Shown: piece after piece, positions 11,096-19,992 of the stretch | Layout of the letters: the number at the start of each line of letters is the position of its first letter | Position numbering within the stretch: position 1 is the stretch's first letter | Assembly: GCF_030035675.1 (NCBI RefSeq) | Contig: NC_084481.1 | Coordinates: 234,762,927-234,826,926, forward strand | Origin: Rhineura floridana | Taxonomy: Eukaryota > Chordata > Lepidosauria > Squamata > Rhineuridae | Reading direction: 5' to 3' | Length of the DNA: 64,000 bases | Notes under the pieces: model-generated | Databases searched by the model: none | What the model was told of the DNA's origin: nothing | Seen by the model: the letters and a program-made list of their open reading frames with translations, nothing else | Translations under genes and position numbers: made by a program

Positions 11096-11108
11096 AATCT
11101 CCCTGCTC

Positions 11109-12179
11109 CAAAGCAGACCACAGAGGCACAACTGAGGAAAAAAGGCGACTTGGTTTAGCATCATCTCTATCCTGCCTGTCCTAGGCAACCCCCACTCCAA
11201 GAAACATTTGTTTAATCTCTCTGCTGCCTTCCAAGAATATGATTTTTACCAGCATGCTTCACATGACATATCAAAGTATAGTAAAATACAATAAATATTA
11301 TTTGAAAGCAATAATTATGATAATATAATCCTGTATTATTAGAACTAGCAACACATCACAGCAACAGACCTAATCATGCTGAACTTCATTTTCATGGCAG
11401 TGTGGTTCTAAAAATGCTTAGTAAGGCTGGTGGGGAAAAAAATCAACTGAAGATCAAAAGCCATTTATTCAAGGTGGTGGTGGTGGCAGCACCCAATGGC
11501 TTAATATTACACCGCAGCTATGCATGATGGTAGTCCAGAAGCCTTTTCTCTGTAGCAGAGTGCCACCCAGGAAGATGGGAGAAGGGGGCCTTACTTTCCT
11601 TTGCCAGTCATTTTCTGCCTTAAGACTCCCCTCCTTCGCCTCAGCAGTATTCTGAATTGTGTTTGTGAAGATGGGAGTGGTAAAAGTAGCTGACAAAGGG
11701 CAAAGCACAACCTTGTCCCCCCCCCCCGCCCCAGTTCCAATGTTGCTTCACAACAGATAATGCGGCTTCTGTTCAACATGGCTGCAGCTGCAGGATAATA
11801 TGCACCCTGTCCCTAAGCATTCCAAGCAGAATCTATGATGGTCCAGTGACTGAAGTTCCCTGAGATAAGAAACTCAAATTATGTGATGCTTAAAGGAGTT
11901 CTCTTTAAAGTTCAGCTGACTAGAGCAGGGATGGCTAACGTTTTTCAGGTTGAGGGATGCACTGATCCATGGTGAAGATGCTGGGGGCTGCATAGTCAAT
12001 TTTGTTTTAAAAGTGCATTTTAGGGTCACAAAAACCTTTGGCATCATCAAATCACATCAGGGGATCTGTGGGAATGGTCAGTCATTTTTTAAAAAAATGG
12101 AAGTATTTTGGGAAGAGGGCGGCGTATGCAGGCCATGGGATGGTCATCCCAGCACTAGATATATATTAGTCATCCTCAT
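11109..12179. other. No gene recognised; low-complexity and minor repeat scraps
   Basis: Contains a short GGT run (about 11473-11487), a C-run (11718-11728), and near 11925-11960 a scrap resembling the terminal part of a hAT-type MITE (GCAGGGATGGCTAACG). No coding signal. Confidence 0.35.
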
Positions 12180-12375
12180 TATAGGCATTCAGACATCAAA
12201 TAAAGGCATTTTTATTTTACTCAGGATTGTATAGTTTGATAATGGTACATTTCATCTTTAGCAGCAATATTTGAATTAGTGTTTTACTGAGCTTTTCTTT
12301 TTACTGTTTGTTTGCTGTACATTGTCCTCCTTGGAAGGAAGGTGATTTATAAATATCCTAAATAAATAAATATCT
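12180..12375 (+). repeat. L2-like LINE 3' tail
   Basis: Ends with the usual tail pattern (TACATTGTCCTCCTTGGAAG, then a run of AAATAAATAAATA), comparable with the 3' ends at 30.9, 44.7 and 48.2 kb. Confidence 0.5.
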
Positions 12376-12569
12376 ATGGATAATTTGATATTGTGACTGG
12401 GAGGTCTGGTGTCAGTAGTTGGAATGGTCAGGCAGCTGCCACGGCTCAGTATGTCAGTGCCAACCAACTACTGCTGAGCTTTTAATATATATTATTGTAA
12501 TTGCTCTTCCATCATATTCCCACATTCCTCTACTGGTCATAAAGTGGCAAAGAGTGAAAGCCTGGACAT

Positions 12570-13110
12570 CCAAGTATGTTTATATCGCCCTTCAGTTATG
12601 TTCCGGGAGGCAGTTCACAAAAAACACACACAAATCCTAAAAGCAACAAATGCAGCACACAATAGGCAGCAGGATTAAAGTTGCATCTAAGAACTTTGGA
12701 AATGTTTTTAAAAGGTCTTTGCCCAGTTTCAAAAGATGCAAACCTCTGTTGACAGTTTTCTACAATTGGGGGGGCGGGCGCATCATTTTGAAGGCCCACT
12801 CTCTGGAAGCCAGCACATGCCTTGCCAATGATGGTGTGAGTACCCAGAGAATGTCCTCCACTGAAGATCTTAATGTACAGATAGGCACATAGGGAGGCAG
12901 GTGGTCCTTCAAAGGCCCTGGTCCTAAGCTATGAAGGGCTTTAAAAGGTCAAAACCACAAGTTTGAACTGGGCCTTGAAACAGACCAGGAGCAAGTGCTC
13001 TTGGTATAACAGACACACAATATCACAATGTCATTAATAATTTAGCAGTTGTGTTCTGCACTAACTGCAGTTTGAGTCTTCAAAGGGAGTTTCCACATAA
13101 CATTTTATTG
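12570..13110 (-). repeat. Degraded L2-like LINE, 3' noncoding part
   Basis: The left end looks like an inverted LINE tail (TTATATCGCCCTTCAGTTAT). The right part (about 12850-13090) resembles the antisense L2-type sequence at 40.4-40.6 kb (shared pattern: GAACTGGGCCTTGAAACAGA). No ORF survives. Confidence 0.45.
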
Positions 13111-13259
13111 TGGTCAACCAACCATTTAAAAGTACACAACTGGATAAATACATAATCATAAAATCAAAAGAACAAAGGTGAGGATTTAAGAATCACTGAA
13201 TGCCTAAGAGATATTACTACATTGAAAAATATTGCTACTTGATCAGTAATGAATTTATT

Positions 13260-14800
13260 GGATCCCTCAAGGAAAATGCTCAGAAGAGTCTCTAAGGACT
13301 GACTGGGAAACTACCTCATAAGGGGTTAGATTATACTTCTCTGACCCCTTGATAAAATCTACAATAAAAAAGTTCCAGCTGATTACATGGACAGCACCTA
13401 TCCTTAACAGGAACTTTGGCAAATCTGCCCTCTTAACATCTTTGAGGGTAAAATGTGAAAACATGCCAGCAGAACAGCTCTTCTATACTTAGGTATTGTT
13501 AAAAAGTGTAGGTATGGCATACATTGATTAGAAGCAGATCAAGTGAGGCCCAGTGAGTCTAGTGAACAAGACCCATTTGGTAAGGCACGTAGCTCTTGGT
13601 TATTCATATCTCTTATTCTCTATTTAACAATGGATTTAGCTTGCATTGGGACCAAGGGCAAGAGATAAGGAGACAAACCAAGAGTACTCATTTTACCAAT
13701 TAGCTCTCTTCCAAGCAGACATAAAAGAATCAAGTGGCACCTGATAAACCAGAGACAATGGAGAAGTGGAAGAACAATAATGAACAGAATATGTCCATGC
13801 TAAGCTGATGAATGAATTGAGTCCAGCTTCCAAACTGAGGGTAGCGTTAGCAACATCTTTGTGTGTACCCCATGTAGCTCTAAGAAAAAGGGACTGAGTT
13901 CCTTCTAGAAAAAATTTAAGCCCAGGGAACCAGATTGAGGCTCCATACAGAATCTGGCTGGTAACTTTTGCTTTATACACTTGTAAAGCCACTGGAACAT
14001 ACTTGCCTCCTTTTGTATAGAAAAACCTAAGGATTGCTTCGCCTGTGCGCTCAGCCTTTGCTAATTTAACGTGCACAGTACACTTGGAAAATGAAAAAAA
14101 CCGAATCCCAATATATTTGTAAGAGTTTTAACTTGTGTCCACTCATGGACCGGGAGTATTTCATCTTCTTTTTGGAAAACATTGACCTTTGTTTATGCAG
14201 TTTATCTTTAGACATTCTTGCCTACAGTAATCTGTGAATCCTGTGAGCAGTCATCTAAGACCTATCCAAGCTTGTGACATTAAAATTGCATTGTCTGCAC
14301 ATAATAGGATACATACTTTGAAGAAGTTTTATTTAGGAGGATGAGCAGTTATGGAGCTCAAATTAATGGGCAGAAATGTATAAATTAAACAGTGGGGGCT
14401 AAGATGCAACCTGTGGAAGACACTATCTCACATAAATGACTGCTGTTGCTGCATTGCACCTGACCCAATGTACTTTGATACAAACTTTGGATCAGGAACA
14501 GCAGTCTCCTGTTCAGGGTCAACTGCTTCAGTTTGCTCCATAATCTTTCATGTGAGATCAGATCAAAAGCTGATTTTAAGTCTACAAAGTCTGTAAACAG
14601 CTTGCCTTTTTTCATTCTGTGTATTTCTCTACTAAGTGCAACAATACTAAACAGCAATCTAGAGTAGAACATCCTGATTAAACCCAATTTGTTTTTCCAC
14701 CAGAATATTATCATCTCCATGTAAATGAGTGGTGGTTGCAAAAAAATGGCCACTACTGTCTTATGCAGGGGTTGCCAATTCTGGAGACGGGTTGAGTGCA
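13260..14800 (-). mobile_element. Degraded non-LTR retrotransposon (I/Vingi-like?)
   Basis: The minus strand shows reverse-transcriptase pieces. Around 14385-14700 it reads FTDFVDLKSAFDLISHERLW and LIQSLYQST; around 13693-14076 it reads VALQVYKAKVTSQILYGASI and FLRATWGTHKDVANATLSLE. The YADD region between them is decayed (about 14270). The C-terminal pattern differs from the L2, CR1 and Bov-B copies here and recalls I/R1/Vingi-type elements, but the clade is uncertain. Multiple stops and shifts. Confidence 0.6.
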
Positions 14801-14813
14801 TGAGTGGGTAAGA

Positions 14814-14885
14814 GCATAAGAGCCCTCTGGATCAGGCCAATGTCGAGCATCCTGTTCACACAGTGGCCAACCAGACAGTGGGCAA
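14814..14885 (-). repeat. CR1 3' end fragment
   Basis: The bases AAGAGCATAAGAGCCCTCTG, then GGATCAGGCCAATGTCGAGC and CACACAGTGGCCAACCAG, match the inverted 3' end of the CR1 at 2.74 kb. Confidence 0.6.
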
Positions 14886-15177
14886 AGATTCCCGCACTCG
14901 CTCTCGCTGGGCAGTGCCATGGAGCCCAATGCTCCACACCAGACCTCCCAGAGAAGGAGAAGCCACTAGTACAGTATTGCTCTGCCTCGGGAGGGCTGTG
15001 GGGAAGACTGGGGCAAGGAAGGCCCCAGGAGCATTGTGCCAACATGGAACTGGCCCTGATGACGGGAGAAGCCAAGGCAGAGCAAGGCCCCTACTCCAAG
15101 AACTTAGTAGACTGCTACAGGACTCGCCTTTTCAATTCTTGCGGGCAGGGAAGAGGCGCCGTTCTCTTGGGCCTAAC

Positions 15178-15191
15178 ATCTCCATGGCAAC
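15178..15191 (+). promoter_or_regulatory. Candidate RFX X-box 1 upstream of DNAAF2
   Basis: ATCTCCATGGCAAC differs by only the first base from the classic palindromic X-box GTCTCCATGGCAAC. It lies 208 bases upstream of the DNAAF2 start codon. RFX factors drive ciliary genes through such sites. Confidence 0.55.
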
Positions 15192-15221
15192 CAGACACGC
15201 AGCCGCCATCTTGTTAGGAAC

Positions 15222-15235
15222 GTTTCTGTAGCAAC
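15222..15235 (+). promoter_or_regulatory. Candidate RFX X-box 2 (weak) upstream of DNAAF2
   Basis: GTTTCTGTAGCAAC has a good right half-site (AGCAAC) and a degenerate left half. It lies 164 bases upstream of the DNAAF2 ATG, between two stronger candidates. Confidence 0.35.
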
Positions 15236-15281
15236 AACCCCCACCCCCATCCCGGACGCTCGGAGGCCGCCGTTTGACTCC

Positions 15282-15295
15282 GTCTCCATAGCGAC
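15282..15295 (+). promoter_or_regulatory. Candidate RFX X-box 3 upstream of DNAAF2
   Basis: GTCTCCATAGCGAC fits the X-box pattern GTNNCC-AT-RGNRAC over both half-sites. It is 104 bases upstream of the start codon inside the GC-rich promoter, a usual place for functional X-boxes. Confidence 0.6.
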
Positions 15296-15398
15296 CGGCC
15301 GGCCATCCCTTTCCCTAAAACGGTGTTGAGGGGTCGCGGCGGCCCGACTCCCCTTTTTCTGTACCCGCCTCTGCGCGGCGTCTCTCGCCCCGGGAGCC

Positions 15399-17753
15399 AT
15401 GACGGGCCGTACGAGCCTTGAGGACCTGCAGCTGACAGGGGATGAGGTGGAGCGCCTGACCAAGGCCTTCCAGGACGAAGGCTTCCGCAGCCTCTTCGCC
15501 GAGTACGCGGCCGAGCTGAACGACCCGGCTCAGCGGGCCATCTACGAGGCCGAGGTGGCGGCCCTGGAGCGCCAGCGGGGCGTCGAGGCCCGCTTTATCC
15601 ACCCGGAGCCCGGCTGGGTGCTGCGGACGAGCCAGGCGGGCACCCGCCGGTGCTACCTCAACGTCTGCAGCAACCCGCAGGTGGGGCGGCCCGAGTCTCG
15701 GCCGGAGCCCGGCGGCAGCCGCTGGTCCCTTCCGCACTGCCTGGCGCCGGGTAGGGAGGAGCTGGGTCGTCGCCGCGACGGCCAGCGCGGGCCTCACCGC
15801 CTGGTCTACGACGTGGTCTTCCACCCGGAGGCCCTCCGCTTGGCGGCCCGCTCGCCCCGCTTCCGCCGCCTGGTGGACGACACGGCCCTGGAGGCGGTGG
15901 AGAATCACTTCTCGCCCGGCCTGGACCGCGCCAACGCCGTCCCTCTCCGCGGCACCAAGTACAAGGGCGTCCCGCACGCCACGCTGCTCCGGACGCCGCT
16001 CCCCGGGGGCGCCCAGGAGCCGCCAGACGGGGGAGAAGGAGACTCCCCGCTTCCCGCTTTCCCCACCCCGTACAGCTACCCGCCGCCCAAGCCGGCGAGC
16101 GAAGCGGCCCCCCCCTCGCGACCGCCGCCGCCCGCTGCCGCCACCACGCCGCGCTGGACCCTCCAGCACCGCTCTTACGTAGACCTGCAGGACTATCGCT
16201 ACAGCCGAGACTCGGCGCCCAGCCCGGTGCCTCGCGAGCTGGTGGTGACCGTCGAGCTGCCCTTGCTCAGCTCCGCTGCCCAGGCCCAGCTGGAGATCCG
16301 CGAGCAGGAGCTGCAGCTGGACTCGCAGCGCCCCGCCGCCTACCGCCTGCGCCTCCCCTTGCCCTACGCGGTGGACGAGGGCAGCGGCCGGGCCACCTTC
16401 AACAAAGCCAGAAAGCAGCTGGTGGTGACGCTGCCCGTCCTGAGGAAGCCCGGCCCGGCATATCTCCCCAGCGACGAGGCCTCGCTAGAGAAAGAGGAGG
16501 AGGAGCAAGAGGAACCGGCGCCCTCGTCGGAAAGCGGCAGTTCAAATTCTTGCAAAGTTATGCAGGAAGACGCTGCCTCGATCCAGGCTGTGGAGAGCGC
16601 GGGCCTTCTCCAGGATACCGAGCAAGCGTCTCCTGTTACCCACGTGGAGGTATCGCCGGTGTGTGCCGTAAAAATAGCTCCGACCACTCCTGCGGCCGTT
16701 GCCTCAACGCGTCCGGGTGATACTTCCGATGTGCCCCAGTGTCCTGCTATGAGCAGCCCGGCGCCTCCTGAAGGCCACGTGCGGGCGGGCTCTAACACCT
16801 CCGAGCTTCCGCTGTGTGCTGTGGAAATCGTCCCGGCGGGTCCCTGCGTTGCTAACTGTAGCGCCGCTCCTCCAGTGTGCAAAGAGAATAGTCCTCCAGA
16901 TGTTCCGCCATGTGCCAACGTTGGCAGTAGTAGTGCCCTGGATGTATCTGTTCGGCATGAAGGTATCGATTCGGTGTCCCCTGCTCCTTCCGTGCGTATT
17001 GACACCAAGGTAGAGCTTCCCGAACACTCCAGCACAACCGACCCTGCTACAGGAGTAAGTCAGATGCTTTCCTGCACCGACATGGATCTTAATAAAGGCC
17101 CCGATTTCACCAGCGCCGTGCCCCCACCATGCCCCAGCGACACCATGGCACCATGTGTGGACCTCTGCGACAGCATGGATCACTCTGTGGCAACCGCGTT
17201 GTGCCTTGACTGTTCTAATATAGATCAGAGGCCAGAGTTCTCTACAGGAAGGGACCTTACTGTGCCACTTGTGTCCCCCAATACCATCAGCCATGTGGAA
17301 GATTCTGTGCCTGCTCCACCGTGCCCCAGAAACAGAACCTCAGATTCTCCTCTGTTGTCCACCACAGGCCTCAGCCTTGACACAGATGCTCTCACAACCT
17401 CTGCTAGCTTCCTGGACTCTCCTGTGCGTGCTGCAAGCACAGCTCCCTTGTGCCCTCCTTTTCACTGCACTCAGGATGACAAGTCCTTGACCCTGCTGTT
17501 AGAGGTACCAGGCATTGTTCCCCAGAGCCTCATGGGGGAGGTAGGAACAAATTACTACAGGGTTAGTTTTTCCAGCAGAGACTCTGCTTCTTACATGTTC
17601 CTCTTGCAGTTTCCTCCAGAAAATAAACTGAGTCCTCCTGAGTTTGAACTTGACGTGTCCCTCAGTAATGCTGTCATCTCCCTCACCAAGTCTCCTGAGA
17701 CCACTGGACTTTGGACAAAGTTGTACTTTGGCTCAAATGCTGATTCCTTGCAG
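15399..17753 (+). CDS. DNAAF2: DNAAF2 (kintoun), exon 1: dynein axonemal assembly factor
   Basis: DNAAF2 is a cytoplasmic co-chaperone that helps pre-assemble axonemal dynein arms before their import into motile cilia; its loss causes ciliary dyskinesia in human. This exon encodes residues 1-785. Residues ~25-195 form the PIH1 N domain (GWVLRTSQAGTRRCYLNVCS, HRLVYDVVFHPEALRLA). Residues ~260-350 form a CS-like domain (PRELVVTVELPLLSS, RKQLVVTLPVL). A long acidic then Pro/Ser/Thr/Cys-rich segment follows (~350-685), and then the start of the conserved C-terminal domain (CTQDDKSLTLLLEVPGI, FLLQFPPENKLSPPEFEL). The start codon is in good context (GAGCCATGA) inside a CpG-rich promoter. The exon ends TTGCAG/GTAATT in phase 0. 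One huge first exon followed by two short ones is the vertebrate gene structure. The central linker is longer than in mammals (whole protein 1008 versus 837 residues in human). Confidence 0.95.
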
Positions 17754-17959
17754 GTAATTTACATTTCATATCACCCACCTGCAGAGTATAGCAGAATCCT
17801 TGTAAATGGTTATATTTCTGGTGTACTATTTATTTTGTTTTTATTTTGCTCTTCTACAGAACTTGGGGCACTGTATGCTCACTTGTTTTCCCATAATTTT
17901 ATTCCCACAACAACACCTTGATCCAGTAAATTCAGTGACCTTCAGAATTCAGATCCAGT

Positions 17960-18430
17960 GACCTTCATGGCTGAGCAGGATTTGAATCTGGGTCTATGGA
18001 ATTTGCTGCCACAAGTTGTAGTGATGGTCAGCAACTTGGACAGCTTTGAAAGAAGATTAGACAAATTCATGTTATCAATGGCTACTACTTATGGCTGTCT
18101 TTAGAGCCACTGTTGGGGCAGTGTGTCTCTGTATCCCAGTTTCTGGAAACCACAGGAGGGGAGAGTGTTTTTGTGCTCGGCAGGCCTGTAGTTGGGGAGG
18201 TGCTGGGGGACCCACCCCCCTAAAATACCCCCAATCGCCTGTCAAATTAATCATTAAATTTATTACAGGAGCCCCCCCCCCATCCCTCCCCCAACTTTTA
18301 GGCTGGCTGCATGCCTGGTACTCAAGTCCTGCTTGTGGGTCTCCCATTGGGACATCTGGTTGGCCTCTGTGAGAACAGGATTGTGGACTAGGTGGGCCAC
18401 TGGCCTGATCCAGCAGGCTGTTCTTGCACC
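17960..18430 (+). repeat. CR1 LINE 3' end with a small nested insertion
   Basis: Sense-strand CR1 3' sequence: coding end (GGAATTTGCTGCCACAAG, GACAAATTCATGTTATCAAT), then the usual 3' UTR ending CACTGGCCTGATCCAGCAGG. About 18180-18316 does not belong to CR1 (see separate entry); the flanks rejoin at TCAAGTCCTGCTTGTGGG. Confidence 0.75.
18180..18316. repeat. Short C-rich MITE-like insertion in CR1
   Basis: About 137 bases with long C-runs and an AT-rich core (TTAATCATTAAATTTATTAC). A related block lies at 49865-50030, with the same order: opening GGCC-TAG, CCCCCCTAAAAT, AT-rich core, C-runs, ACTTTTAG-CTG. Possible 6-bp flanks are GTGCTC and GTACTC. Family not identified. Confidence 0.45.
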
Positions 18431-19284
18431 TGATGCTGAGGTTGAAGTGCTGTGGTGGTTTTCTTATTGTTCATAGCTATTACTTGTGGATGGCTCTTTG
18501 GGACCAAAATGTGTTGGGATGGGGTGATGATAAAAATTGCCCCCTCCCTTGGCTACGTATTGATGGCTACCTACACAACTCTTTTGGGGCTAATAGCTGC
18601 TGTTAAAGACAGTTTTTGTCAGGACTGCTGCAGGGCAGGAAAAAGTTAATCCCTTTATACCACAGCCCTTACAAAAATAGATGTTGGTGGTGGCCTGCGG
18701 CAGCTATTAAAAATAAATGTCTTATCTTCTTTTATATCTATCTCTTCTGGTTTGGCCCTAAGATTTTTGAGCAGGGGCTCTCCTGTTTTCATCTGATGTG
18801 CATCCCCATGAAGGTTAGAAACATGTAAGACAAACAAGCCTTTCAGCTTAGAGCATCTTCAGATTGTCAGTATTTTGTGGGAGGGATTTAAGTGCATGCT
18901 GGGAAATTTAGATTTGTGACAAAGTAGATTAAAGTGCTCTGTTGCCCCAGTGCAAGAAAACCACTTTATGAAAGAGCCACAAAAAGTCCATTTAGGAAAG
19001 TGACAGGGAAATGCATTGAAAAGTGTGGGGTGGATGAATGACTAACAGAAAGCCATATAAATGCCCCACAAGCAAATCAGGATGAATGCTTGTTGTTGTA
19101 TAAGCTCCTTGCAAACGAATCAGAACAAGTGCTCAGTAAAGACTAGCTATAATCATTTGCTTAAGCTGTGTGCAAGAAAATTGGGATGAATGTGCAATAA
19201 ATAGATCATATGGAGGAGCCCTTTGTGTTCACATTCTTGTCCTCTTGTCCCCAAAAAGGAGAGAATAGGATTGACTATTATGTT
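18431..19284. other. No gene recognised
   Basis: About 850 bases of intronic sequence with no identified repeat or coding signal. Confidence 0.4.
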
Positions 19285-19700
19285 TATGTATTGCAGAGAT
19301 TTAATATCCCACTAGCAGTTGTAAGACTGTCAGAGCTGCTTATAGTAATTAAAATATGCGAATAACAATAAAATTAATACAGGCGGGCCCTGCTTTACAA
19401 AGCGTTGCCTTTTGGCGTTCCACTAATGCGGCGGCTTTCAGTTAGGGAAAGTCCCCGCTTTAGGGTGCTTGTTCTGCTTTTACAGTGGTTTTTGCTCATC
19501 GCGCGCCATTTTCACGTCATTTTTGCGCAACGTGCACCATTATCTTCAATGGGTTCCGCTTTTCGGCAGTTTCCACTTTTCGGCAGCAGTCTGGAACGGA
19601 ACCTGCCGTATAAGTGGGGCCCGCCTGTACTAAATTATTTTTTAAAAACCAGCAGCACCAACAACAGTCTCAGCATAAAATAAGTAAGAAACATCATTTA
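19285..19700 (-). repeat. LINE 3' tail fragment split by a MITE
   Basis: The left part resembles an inverted L2-like tail (GATTTAATATCCCACTAGCA, then AATAACAATAAAATTAATAC); the right part (19628-19700) continues as an A-rich internal stretch. The two parts are separated by the Tigger-like MITE at 19380. Confidence 0.45.
19380..19627 (-). mobile_element. Tigger/pogo-like MITE with TA target duplication
   Basis: 248 bp with terminal inverted repeats (CAGGCGGGCCCTGCTT at the left; the inverse AAGTGGGGCCCGCCTG at the right) and a TA on each side. The interior (GCGCCATTTTCACGTCATTT, TTTGCGCAACGTGC) is shared with 38683-38896 in the opposite orientation. Short Tc1/mariner-type, non-coding. Confidence 0.8.
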
Positions 19701-19992
19701 AAAAATGTCTTCACCTGACTCTGAAAGAGATAAATCTCTTGATCCCTGTCCATCATGGTTGGTAAAACCTAATAGGAGGGAATTGACTGAATGGGTCCAG
19801 GGAGTGGTCAGTGCCTCACTATGGGAAGGAATTATGCCCACTTCCTTAAAAGAGGCAGTGGTGTGGTCCCTCTTGAAGAGGTCCTCCCTGGATTCAGAGG
19901 TTTTGGAAAACTACAGTCCAGTCTTTAATATCCCCTTCCTGGGCAAGGTGATCAAGAGGGTGGTGGCTGGCCAGCTGCAGGAAGCTTATTAT

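Larger units (their letters stand above)
15170..16500 (+). promoter_or_regulatory. GC- and CpG-rich promoter region of DNAAF2
   Basis: GC content and CpG density rise sharply from about 15.17 kb, stay high through the first ~1.1 kb of coding sequence, then fall. No TATA box is evident. The pattern fits a CpG-island promoter. Confidence 0.6.

Noticed and set aside
15315-16169. 284-codon minus frame antisense to DNAAF2 exon 1
   Set aside because: Shadow of the GC-rich coding exon; no domain.
16364-17294. Minus-strand frames antisense to the DNAAF2 linker
   Set aside because: Mirror of a Pro/Ser/Thr/Cys-rich coding region; composition explains openness.
17754-17921. Extension of DNAAF2 exon 1 frame past the splice site
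   Set aside because: A clear CAG/GTAATT donor and a downstream exon with homologous sequence show that this is intron; the added residues are hydrophobic and unconserved.
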